DNA from: UBA9076 sp964418835
Lineage (GTDB): Bacteria; Bacillota_I; Bacilli_A; Erysipelotrichales; Erysipelotrichaceae
Length of the DNA stretch: 56,737 nucleotides
Direction: 5' to 3'
Assembly (NCBI GenBank): GCA_964418835.1
Contig: CAYQNJ010000008.1
Location: 1 to 56,737, forward strand
Shown: piece by piece, positions 16,279 to 25,573 of the stretch
How positions within the stretch are numbered: position 1 is the first letter of the stretch
How the letters are laid out: every line of letters starts with the position of its first letter
The notes under the pieces: model-generated
What the model was told of the DNA's origin: nothing
What the model saw: the letters and a program-made list of their open reading frames with translations, nothing else
The model's database searches: none
Program-made: the position numbers and the translations under genes

Positions 16279-17114
16279 CCCTTAGCACCACCTGCAGTAA
16301 CTCCACCAACATAGTACTTTTGCATAACTATAAACAATATTGTAATAGGTATCGCAATTAATACAGCACCAGCACAGAATTGAGTAAAGTAAGCAGTAAT
16401 ATTTTCTCTTGTGATCATTTGATATAAACCAAGTGCAACTGTATAGTTTTGATAATTATCCTTCATAATAACTGACACAAAGATAAAATCTACCCAAGGA
16501 GCTATAAATGAAGTTAACACAGTATAAACAATAATTGGTTTTGACATAGGAAGTGTAATCTTCCAGAAAACTTGATTTTTTGTGGCACCATCAATAATAG
16601 CCGCTTCATCAATTGACTTAGGAATAGTATCAAAGAAACCTTTTGCGATATAATACCCCATTGCAGCTCCACCAGAATAAACAAGTATTAAAGAAATTAA
16701 ACTTTGAGTTAAACCAAAAGCTTTTAATATGTGATATATCGCAACCATAGACATAAACCCAGGGAACATACCTAATACTAAGATAATATTCATTAAAGGT
16801 TTTCTAAGTTTAAATCTAAGTCTAGAAAATGCATAACTTGTAAGTAAAACAATAATCGTTGTAATTAAACAAGTAAATACAGCCACAAATAATGTATTCA
16901 TAAACCATCTAGGGAAATTAAATAAATGCGTCTCAGTAAATAGTCTTGTATAATTTTCTGTTGTCCAAATCTTTGGAATTATATAGGAAGTAAAAGCGCC
17001 TTGTTCACCTCTAAATGATTGCATAACTAACCATACAATCGGGAAAACCCAAATAACACTCATAACACTTAAAACAATATAAATTATTGTATTTGATAAA
17101 TTACGTTTTTTCAT
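16275..17114 (-). CDS. malG: Maltodextrin ABC transporter permease MalG
   Basis: Inner-membrane permease of 279 residues with six hydrophobic segments. The EAA loop that contacts the ATPase reads DEAAIIDGATKNQVFWKITLP (about 190-210). The C-terminal GGVTAGGAKG is typical of MalG. It overlaps malF by four bases and the amylase by four, indicating tight translational coupling. No ATP-binding subunit is encoded nearby, so a shared MsmX/MalK-type ATPase elsewhere in the genome must drive it. Confidence 0.93.
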   Translation of the reverse strand: MKKRNLSNTIIYIVLSVMSVIWVFPIVWLVMQSFRGEQGAFTSYIIPKIWTTENYTRLFTETHLFNFPRWFMNTLFVAVFTCLITTIIVLLTSYAFSRLRFKLRKPLMNIILVLGMFPGFMSMVAIYHILKAFGLTQSLISLILVYSGGAAMGYYIAKGFFDTIPKSIDEAAIIDGATKNQVFWKITLPMSKPIIVYTVLTSFIAPWVDFIFVSVIMKDNYQNYTVALGLYQMITRENITAYFTQFCAGAVLIAIPITILFIVMQKYYVGGVTAGGAKG

Positions 17115-18511
17115 GAGAAATCATCCTCCTGTTTAACAGCACTTGTATTGTTGTAAACAATAAGTGATATAGTACTCACAATCACAAATATCAATATACC
17201 TATAGTACTTGCAAGTGAATAGTTTTGTTCATTAACTGTAAGTTTATATAACCAAGTAACTAGTAAGTCAGTCTCTCCAGCTTGATAAAGTTTTAAAGAT
17301 AAAGGTCCCCCACCTGATAATAAGAAAATTACGTTAAAGTTATTAATATTACCAACAAATTGAGTAATTAAATAAGGTGTAGTTACATGTAACATATAAG
17401 GAAGAGTTATATAAATAAACTGCTGAACAGGATTAGCCCCATCAAGTTTACTAGCTTCATATAAATCTTCAGGAATATTCATTAATACACCACTAGTAAT
17501 TAACATAGTATATGGTATACCAACCCAAATATTCACTACTATAACAGTAACCTTAGCCACAAAAGGATTACTTAAGAAGGGTATAAAGTCAGAAATTAAA
17601 CCAAGCTGTTTTAACAAAACATTTAAAGCACCTTGATCATGTAATAATCTAGACATTAACATCAAACTAACAAATTGAGGAACCGCAATAGTTAATATAA
17701 ATATTGTTCTCCAAAATTTCTTTAGTTTAATACCTTTTTTATTAATAATTATCGCCAACAACATACCTAGAATATAATTCAAGAATGTCGCAAAAATAGC
17801 CCAAATAATAGTCCATACAAATAATCTTGTAAAAGTAGTAGACCATAATGGATTACCACCAAAAACATTTTTAAAGTTTGTTAGACCTACCCAAGTAAAT
17901 AAGTTACCTGGAGGTTGATGATTCTTATCAAAATTAGTAAATGCCATTAAAATCATAAATATCAATGGTACAACTGTAAATAAAATTGTTAATAGCATTG
18001 GAAAAAACAAGATAGTTGCACTAAAGTTTTTATCAAACATGTCATTCACATCATCTTTAAATGATGGAAGTTTTTGATTGTTTTCTAATAGTTTTTGATT
18101 TCTATAAGCAATCTTAGTTTGCCATACATAGAAAAATAACATCATTATAGAAACAAGGATTACACTAACACCAAACAACAATAACAACATAGAATTATCA
18201 CCTTGTGATATTCTAAAAATTTGTGCTGCTTCATCCCATACTTCGCCTTGAGTATTCTTACCTAAACTAGGCAACATACTCAAATAATAAATTCCAGAAT
18301 TCACCATAAACAATATATAAAGAATTTGTAATGCTAAAAAGAAAAAACCCTTTATAAATTGTTTTCTACCGATACTACCAAACCCCATGATTATATAAGA
18401 AAGTTTTGTGATAATATCCCCTTTTGTAAATCCTTCAATAAACCCTTTAATACCATTACCAATTGCTTTAAAGAAATCACTAATACTACTGGTAAGTTTT
18501 TTTCCTTCCAT
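17111..18511 (-). CDS. malF: Maltodextrin ABC transporter permease MalF
   Basis: Membrane permease of 466 residues. It has the long N-terminal extension with extra membrane segments found in Firmicute MalF proteins (SYIIMGFGSIGRKQFIKGFF), then the permease core whose EAA loop reads YEASKLDGANPVQQFIYITLP. It follows malE after a 63-base spacer with a strong hairpin and overlaps malG. It pairs with MalG to form the channel for maltodextrins presented by MalE. Confidence 0.93.
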   Translation of the reverse strand: MEGKKLTSSISDFFKAIGNGIKGFIEGFTKGDIITKLSYIIMGFGSIGRKQFIKGFFFLALQILYILFMVNSGIYYLSMLPSLGKNTQGEVWDEAAQIFRISQGDNSMLLLLFGVSVILVSIMMLFFYVWQTKIAYRNQKLLENNQKLPSFKDDVNDMFDKNFSATILFFPMLLTILFTVVPLIFMILMAFTNFDKNHQPPGNLFTWVGLTNFKNVFGGNPLWSTTFTRLFVWTIIWAIFATFLNYILGMLLAIIINKKGIKLKKFWRTIFILTIAVPQFVSLMLMSRLLHDQGALNVLLKQLGLISDFIPFLSNPFVAKVTVIVVNIWVGIPYTMLITSGVLMNIPEDLYEASKLDGANPVQQFIYITLPYMLHVTTPYLITQFVGNINNFNVIFLLSGGGPLSLKLYQAGETDLLVTWLYKLTVNEQNYSLASTIGILIFVIVSTISLIVYNNTSAVKQEDDFS

Positions 18512-18530
18512 AAATACACCTCTATAAATA

Positions 18531-18558
18531 AAGGGTAAAACCTTTCAGTTTTACCCTT
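18531..18558 (-). terminator. Intercistronic hairpin between malE and malF
   Basis: AAGGGTAAAAC and GTTTTACCCTT form a perfect 11-bp stem with a 6-base loop, followed on the minus strand by TATTTATAG rather than a clean T-run. Such hairpins after solute-binding protein genes usually stabilise the upstream message or partly terminate, giving more MalE than permease. Confidence 0.7.
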
Positions 18559-18574
18559 AAATAACTTTCTTTAA

Positions 18575-19801
18575 TTAATTACTAGCTGGTGTTTGAATTT
18601 GTGTAACCATATCATCTAGTAATGCTTGAAGATCTCTTGAATAGTCCTTAGCTTCCATAGTTGCGCCGAATGCTTCAGCTGGAGCCCAGTAAGTACCCAA
18701 TACTTCTTTTTGTGAAGTTCCATAAGGGTTTTGTTCCTGTAATGCAGCTATTGCAATATTTTCAGAAACTGCAGGTTCAGCAGCAGCATTTGTGTTAGAT
18801 GGAAGTAATTGTCTAGTTTCAAATCTAGTTTTTTGATTTTCTTCATTTGTTAAGAAATCAGCTAAATCCATTGCTTGTTCAGGATATTTAGTTTGTGAGT
18901 TAACACCTAATACTTTATATCCAACAAATGAACCCATTTGAACTGGACCTGCTGCAGTTGTATATTTTGGAAGTTTAGCAGCAGCATAGTTATCTCCTAA
19001 TGCTTCTTGCATTGCAGTAGCGTTCCATGTTCCAGAAACACCAGCAGCAATTGTATCACCCATACCAGCAACAAGAATTGAATCATCACCAGTTAAGAAT
19101 GCAGGGTCAGCTGTAAATGCTTTAATTGCTTCAGCAGCAGCTAAACCTTTATCATTGTTGAAATCAACAACTTGGTTTCCATCAGCATCAATTGCGAATG
19201 TTCCACCATTCCCTAAGAAGAATGATGCAATATACCAACCGTTTGAAACATCCATAAATACTTTCTTACCAGCTTCATTAGCTTTAGCAAGCATTGTATC
19301 TAATGAATCAACATCTTCTTTTGAATAAACACTTGAATCATAATATAAGAAGTAACCATTATCAGCTGTCATTGGATAACCATATAATTGTCCATCAACT
19401 GAAGATCCTTCGATAGATCCTGCAGAGTTTCTAGCTGTAATATCTTCTGCGTTTCTTGTAACTTTGTATAAAACACCTGCTTTAACTAAGTCAATAATTT
19501 GGTCGTTTGCAAATACAAACACGTCTGCAGCAGCTGCAGGGTCTTCTAAGTATTTAGTTTTAGCATCAGCTTCACTAACAACACCTAGTGTAATATCCCA
19601 TGTAGTGTCAGGGTTAGAAGCTATAAACGCATCAACCATTCCTTGTAGCATTTCTTGATCATCTTGAGAACCCCATACTCTAAGAGTAACTGTTTCACCC
19701 TCAGTAGTAGGAGCTTCAGTTGTAGTTGTAGTAGTGTTGTTACATGCAACTAAGCTTAATACCATAATAGCTGCAAGTAATAATGAAATAAATTTCTTCA
19801 T
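18575..19801 (-). CDS. malE: Maltodextrin-binding lipoprotein MalE
   Basis: Surface solute-binding protein of about 408 residues. I start it at 19801 (MKKFISLLLAAIMVLSLVAC), which gives a proper signal peptide and lipobox LVAC; the frame is open further upstream but that stretch contains the operator and promoter. After a threonine-rich linker come the cluster 1 binding-protein fold and marks such as TLRVWGSQDD and the NGYFLYYD region. The binding site before the ATG is weak (GAAGAA). A LacI-type operator lies 27-40 bases upstream, so it is the regulated first gene of the operon. Confidence 0.93.
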   Translation of the reverse strand: MKKFISLLLAAIMVLSLVACNNTTTTTTEAPTTEGETVTLRVWGSQDDQEMLQGMVDAFIASNPDTTWDITLGVVSEADAKTKYLEDPAAAADVFVFANDQIIDLVKAGVLYKVTRNAEDITARNSAGSIEGSSVDGQLYGYPMTADNGYFLYYDSSVYSKEDVDSLDTMLAKANEAGKKVFMDVSNGWYIASFFLGNGGTFAIDADGNQVVDFNNDKGLAAAEAIKAFTADPAFLTGDDSILVAGMGDTIAAGVSGTWNATAMQEALGDNYAAAKLPKYTTAAGPVQMGSFVGYKVLGVNSQTKYPEQAMDLADFLTNEENQKTRFETRQLLPSNTNAAAEPAVSENIAIAALQEQNPYGTSQKEVLGTYWAPAEAFGATMEAKDYSRDLQALLDDMVTQIQTPASN

Positions 19802-19827
19802 GACTTCTTCAACGTTTTTTAACTTTC

Positions 19828-19841
19828 GGAAAACGTTTTCC
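19828..19841. promoter_or_regulatory. LacI-family operator upstream of malE
   Basis: A perfect 14-bp palindrome, GGAAAACGTTTTCC, just downstream of the putative malE promoter. The same core (AGAAAACGTTTTCT) recurs upstream of the phosphorylase gene at 23247-23260. The AACGTT centre is typical of LacI-family operators. The divergent LacI-type regulator at 21669-22661 is the obvious candidate to bind it. Confidence 0.85.
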
Positions 19842-19857
19842 TCCGTTCCATGATATA

Positions 19858-19886
19858 ACATTAACACTTAAATTTATATTTGTAAA
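19858..19886 (-). promoter_or_regulatory. Putative malE promoter
   Basis: TTTACA (19886-19881), 17 bases, TAATGT (19863-19858). The -10 is poor; the position, just upstream of the operator and downstream of a cre-like site, supports it. Confidence 0.4.
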
Positions 19887-19894
19887 GAAAAATG

Positions 19895-19909
19895 CGCAAG
19901 CGCTTTCAA
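19895..19909 (-). promoter_or_regulatory. cre-like catabolite control site
   Basis: TTGAAAGCGCTTGCG on the minus strand matches the CcpA cre consensus WTGNAANCGNWNNCW at all positions but the last. It lies between the alpha-glucosidase stop and the malE promoter, as expected for glucose repression of the maltodextrin operon. Confidence 0.55.
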
Positions 19910-19913
19910 ATAT

Positions 19914-21572
19914 TTATTTTATTTCTATCATGTATGCTTCAAATGGTCTAAGCATCAACTTATTATTTACTACCATTACATCATTATAATTATGCATAAT
20001 AACCTTGTTGTTACTTACATAATCTCTAAAAGAAACCATATAATCTCTAAAATTACTAATAACTATTATTTCCTTATCCTTTGTTTTTTTATACGCAAAA
20101 ACATCTTTGTTATTTTTATAAATTAATTTAAACTTCCCATAAACAGCTTCATTATGATATTCATTATTTCTTAAAGAAATTAATTTTTTATAGAAGTTTA
20201 GTATTGAGTCTTCATCTTTTAAATTATCTTCCACATTAACAACCTTATGGTTTTCATTTAAATAAAACTCTCCATGATTCACTTGATTGCTACTCCATTG
20301 CATAATACTTCTTGCATTATCTCTAGAAGCCCTATTTAAGAACCTTAAAGTATCTTCATCATTATACTTACCCTTATACTCTTTTATTATATTTTTTGCA
20401 TTAACATCTTTAAACTTATCTAAACTATCATGACTAACATTAGACATACCAATTTCCTCACCTTGATATATAAAAGGAGTACCATACATAAATAACAAGG
20501 TCATACCTAACATCTTAGCCGAAGCCTTTCTATAATTTATGTTTCCATATTGACTAACAACCCTTGGATGGTCATGGTTTAACCAATAAATTGGTAACCA
20601 TGCCTTCTTATTTATGTTGTTATACCATTTTTCAAATAACAGTTTCATGTTTAATACATTTGTCTTTATCTCATCATCAGTCTTATCAATAGAACCATAA
20701 GCACCATTCTCCCAACAAGTGTCAAAGTTAAAAACCATATTAAAATATCCATCCTTATAACCTGAATACTTTAAAGCTTCATCAGTAGTTGCACATCCAC
20801 CAACTTCTCCAACTGTTACACAATCATAATGACCTAATACTTCCTTCTTAAATTCTTTTAAATATTTAAATACTTCTTTTCTATTAGAAAACTTACTTGG
20901 ATCATAAACTAAATCATCCTTATATAAAGTACTATCTTTAAAAGATCTATCTTTACCTAAATGAGCTATGGCATCTAATCTAAAACCATCAACACCCATA
21001 TCTAACCAAAATCTAGCAACCTTATACATTTCTTGTCTTAAATCAGGATTTTCCCAATTTAAATCAGGCATCTTTTCAGAAAAAATATGAAGATAATATT
21101 TATTTATCTTTGGTACATAAGTCCAAACACTTTCCTCAAAGAATCCTTTCCAATTATTTGGTTGCTTACCTGTAATCTCATTAGGCTCTTTAAAAATATA
21201 ATAATCTTTATACTTACTATCCTTATTACTACACGCATCCTTAAACCATTCATGTTTATTAGAAGTATGATTTAAAACCAAATCAAAAATAACCTTAATA
21301 CCTAAACTTTCAGCTTTATCTAATAACCTTTTAACATCATCTAATGTACCATATGATTCATCAACATCATAAAAATCACTAATATCATAACCATTATCAA
21401 CCTTAGGTGATTTATATATAGGACCTATCCATATTAACCCAATACCTAATTCTTTTAGATATTTTAACTTTTCACTGATTCCATTTATATCCCCATGACC
21501 ATCATTATTAGAGTCATTAAATACAGAAGGATATATTTGATATCCTACAACATCTTTCCACCAATTATTCAT
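19914..21572 (-). CDS. malL: Alpha-glucosidase (oligo-1,6-glucosidase type, GH13_31)
   Basis: Cytosolic exo-glucosidase of 552 residues, with no signal peptide. GH13 motifs: FDLVLNHTS, GFRLDAIAH (nucleophile D), VTVGEVGG (acid/base E) and WLNHDHPR (stabiliser D), plus the NSNNDGHGDINGI-like opening common to this subfamily. It would release glucose from short malto- or isomalto-oligosaccharides. It is divergent from the LacI regulator and lies upstream of malE, which also has its own promoter region. Bond preference (1,4 or 1,6) is not certain. Confidence 0.85.
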   Translation of the reverse strand: MNNWWKDVVGYQIYPSVFNDSNNDGHGDINGISEKLKYLKELGIGLIWIGPIYKSPKVDNGYDISDFYDVDESYGTLDDVKRLLDKAESLGIKVIFDLVLNHTSNKHEWFKDACSNKDSKYKDYYIFKEPNEITGKQPNNWKGFFEESVWTYVPKINKYYLHIFSEKMPDLNWENPDLRQEMYKVARFWLDMGVDGFRLDAIAHLGKDRSFKDSTLYKDDLVYDPSKFSNRKEVFKYLKEFKKEVLGHYDCVTVGEVGGCATTDEALKYSGYKDGYFNMVFNFDTCWENGAYGSIDKTDDEIKTNVLNMKLLFEKWYNNINKKAWLPIYWLNHDHPRVVSQYGNINYRKASAKMLGMTLLFMYGTPFIYQGEEIGMSNVSHDSLDKFKDVNAKNIIKEYKGKYNDEDTLRFLNRASRDNARSIMQWSSNQVNHGEFYLNENHKVVNVEDNLKDEDSILNFYKKLISLRNNEYHNEAVYGKFKLIYKNNKDVFAYKKTKDKEIIVISNFRDYMVSFRDYVSNNKVIMHNYNDVMVVNNKLMLRPFEAYMIEIK

Positions 21573-21668
21573 AATCTACCTCAAACATTACTACTATATT
21601 CTAACTAATAATAATTATCTACTATTATTTTGTATTTTATGTATAATTAAAAACAAGTGGAGGTGTCT

Positions 21669-22661
21669 ATGGTCGCAACTATCACAGATGTCGCAAAAAA
21701 AGCTGGCGTTGCTATTGGCACCGTTAGTAAAGTTTTAAACAATTATGCAAATGTATCTAAAGAAACTAGAGAAAAAGTATTAAAAGCCGCAAGAGAATTA
21801 AACTATGTACCTAATACTATCGCTAGTGCTTTATCAAGCAAAAATACTAATAGAGTAGCACTATATATCTATATTAATGACCAAAGACAGGCAATTGATG
21901 AGATTAACATGCAATATCTCTTAGGGGCTTTTAGTATGGCTAATGAAATAGGTGTTAATGTAATAACATTATTCAACTACACCATACAAAACTTAAACTC
22001 AGATGAATTAATTCAATACCTAACTTCTCAAGGGATAAATGGTTTAGTAGTATTTGGTTTAAACAAAGAAGATGTAATAATACATGACATTATAAAAAGA
22101 CAATTGTTTAAAACTGTTGTAGTTGATGCACCTATAATGAATAAAAAAACATCATCAGTATCAGTAGACCATATGATGGGACAATACGATGTCGCAAAAA
22201 AAGCGTTTGAAGGAAAAAAGATAAAAGATGTTTTATATCTAGCTGGAAAGAAAAATGGTTATGTGACTGATCAAAGAATTGATGGAATAAATAAACTAAA
22301 AGAAGAATTAGGTTTTAATATGCATATAGAACACTGTGACTTTTCAGAAAAAAAAGCATATGAAACAACATTAAAACTTTCAAAAGATTATGATGCGATA
22401 GTTTGCGCTAGTGATCTTATGGCAATAGGTTCAATGAATGCATTAGATAAACTTAGAATAAGTAGATTATGCTGTGGATATGATGGAATAACATTATTAG
22501 GATATGTTGGAAACAATATACTCACATGTAAACAAAACTTTAATAATGTCGCAAAAACTGCAATAAAAGAAATGAAAAGACTAATTAATAACGAAGAAGG
22601 AAGACAAGTACACCTTGGTTATGAAATATTAAGAATTACATACGATCAAGTTATCTTTTAG
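21669..22661 (+). CDS. malR: LacI-family maltodextrin regulator
   Basis: Transcription factor of 330 residues. The helix-turn-helix at residues 3-50 (ITDVAKKAGVAIGTVSKVLN, then YVPNTIASAL as hinge) is followed by the periplasmic-binding-protein-like sensor. I start it at the ATG at 21669, five bases after GGAGG; a GTG at 21657 falls on top of that binding site. A TATAAT lies at 21642-21647. It is divergent from the alpha-glucosidase and flanked by the mal operon and phosphorylase, both of which have matching 14-bp operators, so I infer that it represses both until maltodextrin binds. Confidence 0.88.
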   Translation: MVATITDVAKKAGVAIGTVSKVLNNYANVSKETREKVLKAARELNYVPNTIASALSSKNTNRVALYIYINDQRQAIDEINMQYLLGAFSMANEIGVNVITLFNYTIQNLNSDELIQYLTSQGINGLVVFGLNKEDVIIHDIIKRQLFKTVVVDAPIMNKKTSSVSVDHMMGQYDVAKKAFEGKKIKDVLYLAGKKNGYVTDQRIDGINKLKEELGFNMHIEHCDFSEKKAYETTLKLSKDYDAIVCASDLMAIGSMNALDKLRISRLCCGYDGITLLGYVGNNILTCKQNFNNVAKTAIKEMKRLINNEEGRQVHLGYEILRITYDQVIF

Positions 22662-22672
22662 ATAACTTTTTT
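22648..22672 (+). terminator. Terminator overlapping the malR stop codon
   Basis: AAGTTATC (22648-22655) and GATAACTT (22661-22668) pair around a 5-base loop and are followed by a T-run. The next gene's AGGAGG begins three bases later, so read-through would still translate it. Confidence 0.7.
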
Positions 22673-22684
22673 ATAGGAGGAAAT

Positions 22685-23200
22685 ATGTTAGAAACAGAAA
22701 GATTAATTTTAAGAAAAATTACAATGGATGATTTAGAAGATTGGTATGAAATACTTTCAGATAAAGAAACTATGAAGTACTACCCAAAACCATACACGAA
22801 AGAAATGGTAATAAATTGGATAAATAGAAATGAAGAATATTATGATACATTTGGTTTTGGTTTATATGCATTAGTAATTAAAGGTAGTAATAAAATGATT
22901 GGTGATTGTGGAATTACCATGCAAAACATAAATGGACAAATAAAACCAGAAATTGGTTATCACATAAATAAGAAATATCATAATAAAGGCTACGCAACTG
23001 AAGCAGCAAGAAAATGTAGAGATTTTATATTTGAAAACACAACTTTCAATAAGGTTTATTCATACATGAAAAGTGATAATATAGGATCTTACAGTGTTGC
23101 TATAAAAAATGGTATGTCCTTGGTAGAAAAGTACACTGACCAAGATAGAATGATTACTGTAGTTTATGCAATTACAAGAAGTGAATGGGAAAATATTTAG
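22685..23200 (+). CDS. GNAT N-acetyltransferase (RimJ/RimL type)
   Basis: An acetyltransferase of 171 residues, opening METERLILRKIT-like as in RimL relatives, with the core EIGYHINKKYHNKGYATEAAR whose last part is the acetyl-CoA loop, and NIGSYSVAIKNGM near the end. A perfect AGGAGG lies before the ATG. It sits 23 bases after malR behind a terminator hairpin. The substrate (a protein N-terminus or a small amine) cannot be read from sequence. Confidence 0.85.
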   Translation: MLETERLILRKITMDDLEDWYEILSDKETMKYYPKPYTKEMVINWINRNEEYYDTFGFGLYALVIKGSNKMIGDCGITMQNINGQIKPEIGYHINKKYHNKGYATEAARKCRDFIFENTTFNKVYSYMKSDNIGSYSVAIKNGMSLVEKYTDQDRMITVVYAITRSEWENI

Positions 23201-23202
23201 CG

Positions 23203-23234
23203 AACACTAAACTCTAATAAGTTTGTGTTTTTAT
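23203..23234 (+). terminator. Terminator after the acetyltransferase
   Basis: AACAC-T-AAACT (23203-23213) pairs with AGTTT-GTGTT (23220-23229) with one bulge, then TTTTATTCTTTT. Confidence 0.6.
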
Positions 23235-23246
23235 TCTTTTAATTGT

Positions 23247-23260
23247 AGAAAACGTTTTCT
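23247..23260. promoter_or_regulatory. LacI-family operator upstream of the phosphorylase
   Basis: A perfect palindrome, AGAAAACGTTTTCT, sharing 12 central bases with the malE operator. A short hairpin (CTTATG/CATAAG) follows before the AAGGAG of the phosphorylase. Confidence 0.85.
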
Positions 23261-23294
23261 TATGCTAACATAAGGGCGTAAAAGGAGATTTAAT

Positions 23295-25550
23295 ATGCAA
23301 CTAGAGAAGAGTCTTACTGATTTATTAGGTAAGAAAATTAAAGACGCTACTGATGCAGAAATATATTTAGCTTTACTTAAACTAGTGAATGATATGGTTA
23401 AAGCAAAACCATCTATCAAAAAAGAAAAGAAACTTTATTATATTTCAGCTGAATTTCTAATTGGAAAACTATTATCAAACAACTTAATAAACTTAGGAAT
23501 TTATAAAGAAGTGAGAGGTTTATTAGAAAACAACAATAAGAGCTTAGCAGCAATTGAAGAAATCGAAAACGAACCATCTTTAGGAAATGGTGGTTTAGGA
23601 AGACTTGCGGCATGTTTCTTAGATTCTATTGCTACTCTAGGTTTAAATGGAGATGGTGTTGGTCTTAACTACCACTTTGGTTTATTTAAGCAAGAATACA
23701 AAGACAACAAACAATATGAAGTAAAAAATGAATGGATAACTCCAAATTCTTGGCTAAAGCCTACAGGAATATCATTTGAAGTACCTTTTAAAGATTTAAC
23801 AGTAAAATCAGTACTTTATGATATTGATGTTGTAGGGTATAAAAATGGTGTTAACTCATTAAGATTATTTGATATTGAAACAGTAGATGAAAGTGTAGTA
23901 AAAAAAGGAATTAAGTTTGATCCTACAGATATAAAGAAAGTATTAACTCTATTCTTATACCCTGATGATTCAACAAAAGAAGGACAATTATTAAGAATAT
24001 TCCAACAATACTTCATGGTATCTAATGCAGCACAATTAATCATTCAAGAAGAAAAACAAAAAGGTCACAACCTTAAAAAACTACATAAACATGTAGCAAT
24101 ACAAATCAATGATACTCACCCTACTTTAGTAATACCTGAATTAATTAGATTACTTGCTAAAGAAGGAATAGAAATGAAAGAAGCAATACGTATAGTAACT
24201 AAGACGTGCGCTTACACTAACCATACAATTCTTTCAGAAGCATTAGAAAAATGGCCTTATGACTACTTAGAAGAAGTATGTCCACATTTAATGCCAATTA
24301 TTGGAGCATTAGATGCTGTAGCAAATGCTAAATACAAAGATGCAAACGTACAAATTATTGATGAAAATAGAAAAGTACATATGGCTAGAATTGATATGCA
24401 TTATTCTCATTCAATAAATGGTGTTGCTGCATTACATACAGAAATACTAAAAAACTCAGAACTAAAACCTTTCTATAAAATATATCCAGAAAAGTTTAAT
24501 AACAAAACAAATGGTATTACTTTTAGAAGATGGTTAATGCATGCAAACTATGATTTAGCACAATGGTTAGATTCAATGATAGGTTCAGGATGGAGAGATA
24601 ATGAGTTTGAGTTAGAAAAACTATTATACTTCCATAATGACTACAATGCCTTAGAAGCAATTGATTTAATTAAACAAAAGAATAAAGTTAAGTTAATTGA
24701 ATATATTAAAGAAAAAGAAAATATTGAATTAGATCCTAACTCAATATTCTGTATTCAAATTAAGAGATTACATGAATATAAACGTCAACAAATGAATGCA
24801 TTATATGTAATATACAAATATTTAGAAATTAAGAATGGAAACATTCCAGTAAGACCTATTACTTGTATATTCGGTGGTAAAGCAGCTCCTGCCTATACTA
24901 CTGCAAAAAATATTATACATCTATTAAAATGTCTACAATCATTAATAGAAAACGATCCTGTAGTATCTAAACACTTAAAAGTAGTAATGGTAACTAACTA
25001 CAATGTAAGCTATGCGGAAAAACTAATTCCTGCATGTGATATATCAGAACAAATTTCATTAGCTTCTAAAGAAGCAAGTGGAACCGGAAACATGAAGTTT
25101 ATGTTAAATGGTGCAGTTACTCTAGGAACTATAGATGGTGCTAACGTTGAAATTAAACAACAAGTTGGTAATGACAACATATTTACTTTTGGTGAATCAA
25201 GTACGCAAGTAATTAATCATTACAATAACCATGATTATGTGGCTAAACACTATTATGAAAGAGCTAATATCAAACAATTAGTAGATTTCATCAATAGCCC
25301 TGAAGTAGCAAAATATGGTGATTTAGAAGCACTAACTGACTTAAAGAATGAGATAATCAATAAGGATTGGTTTATGACTCTATTAGATTTAGAAGCTTAT
25401 ATTTCAACTAAAGAACACGCATTTAATAGATTTGAAGATAGACTATCTTGGAGAAAGATGATGCTAGTGAATATCGCCAAAGCTGGATTCTTCTCAAGTG
25501 ATAGGACTATTGCAGATTACAATAAAGAGATTTGGCACTTAGATCAATAA
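23295..25550 (+). CDS. glgP: Glycogen/maltodextrin phosphorylase (GT35)
   Basis: Phosphorolyses alpha-1,4-glucan to glucose-1-phosphate in the cytosol. The 751 residues match the bacterial short form. Seen are NEPSLGNGGLGRLAACFLDS, QINDTHPTL, GITFRRWL, the loop IKRLHEYKRQ and the pyridoxal-phosphate lysine in EASGTGNMKFMLNGAVTLGT. AAGGAG precedes the ATG and a MalR-type operator lies 35-48 bases upstream. With MalQ and the alpha-glucosidase it completes maltodextrin breakdown. Whether glycogen or imported dextrin is the main substrate is inferred from context as dextrin. Confidence 0.95.
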   Translation: MQLEKSLTDLLGKKIKDATDAEIYLALLKLVNDMVKAKPSIKKEKKLYYISAEFLIGKLLSNNLINLGIYKEVRGLLENNNKSLAAIEEIENEPSLGNGGLGRLAACFLDSIATLGLNGDGVGLNYHFGLFKQEYKDNKQYEVKNEWITPNSWLKPTGISFEVPFKDLTVKSVLYDIDVVGYKNGVNSLRLFDIETVDESVVKKGIKFDPTDIKKVLTLFLYPDDSTKEGQLLRIFQQYFMVSNAAQLIIQEEKQKGHNLKKLHKHVAIQINDTHPTLVIPELIRLLAKEGIEMKEAIRIVTKTCAYTNHTILSEALEKWPYDYLEEVCPHLMPIIGALDAVANAKYKDANVQIIDENRKVHMARIDMHYSHSINGVAALHTEILKNSELKPFYKIYPEKFNNKTNGITFRRWLMHANYDLAQWLDSMIGSGWRDNEFELEKLLYFHNDYNALEAIDLIKQKNKVKLIEYIKEKENIELDPNSIFCIQIKRLHEYKRQQMNALYVIYKYLEIKNGNIPVRPITCIFGGKAAPAYTTAKNIIHLLKCLQSLIENDPVVSKHLKVVMVTNYNVSYAEKLIPACDISEQISLASKEASGTGNMKFMLNGAVTLGTIDGANVEIKQQVGNDNIFTFGESSTQVINHYNNHDYVAKHYYERANIKQLVDFINSPEVAKYGDLEALTDLKNEIINKDWFMTLLDLEAYISTKEHAFNRFEDRLSWRKMMLVNIAKAGFFSSDRTIADYNKEIWHLDQ

Positions 25551-25573
25551 AGATGAGCTTTCGCTCATCTTTT
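25551..25573 (+). terminator. Shared terminator after the phosphorylase
   Basis: AGATGAGC-TTTC-GCTCATCT followed by TTTTT on the plus strand. The convergent SAP-domain gene ends at the same place and may share it. Confidence 0.85.
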
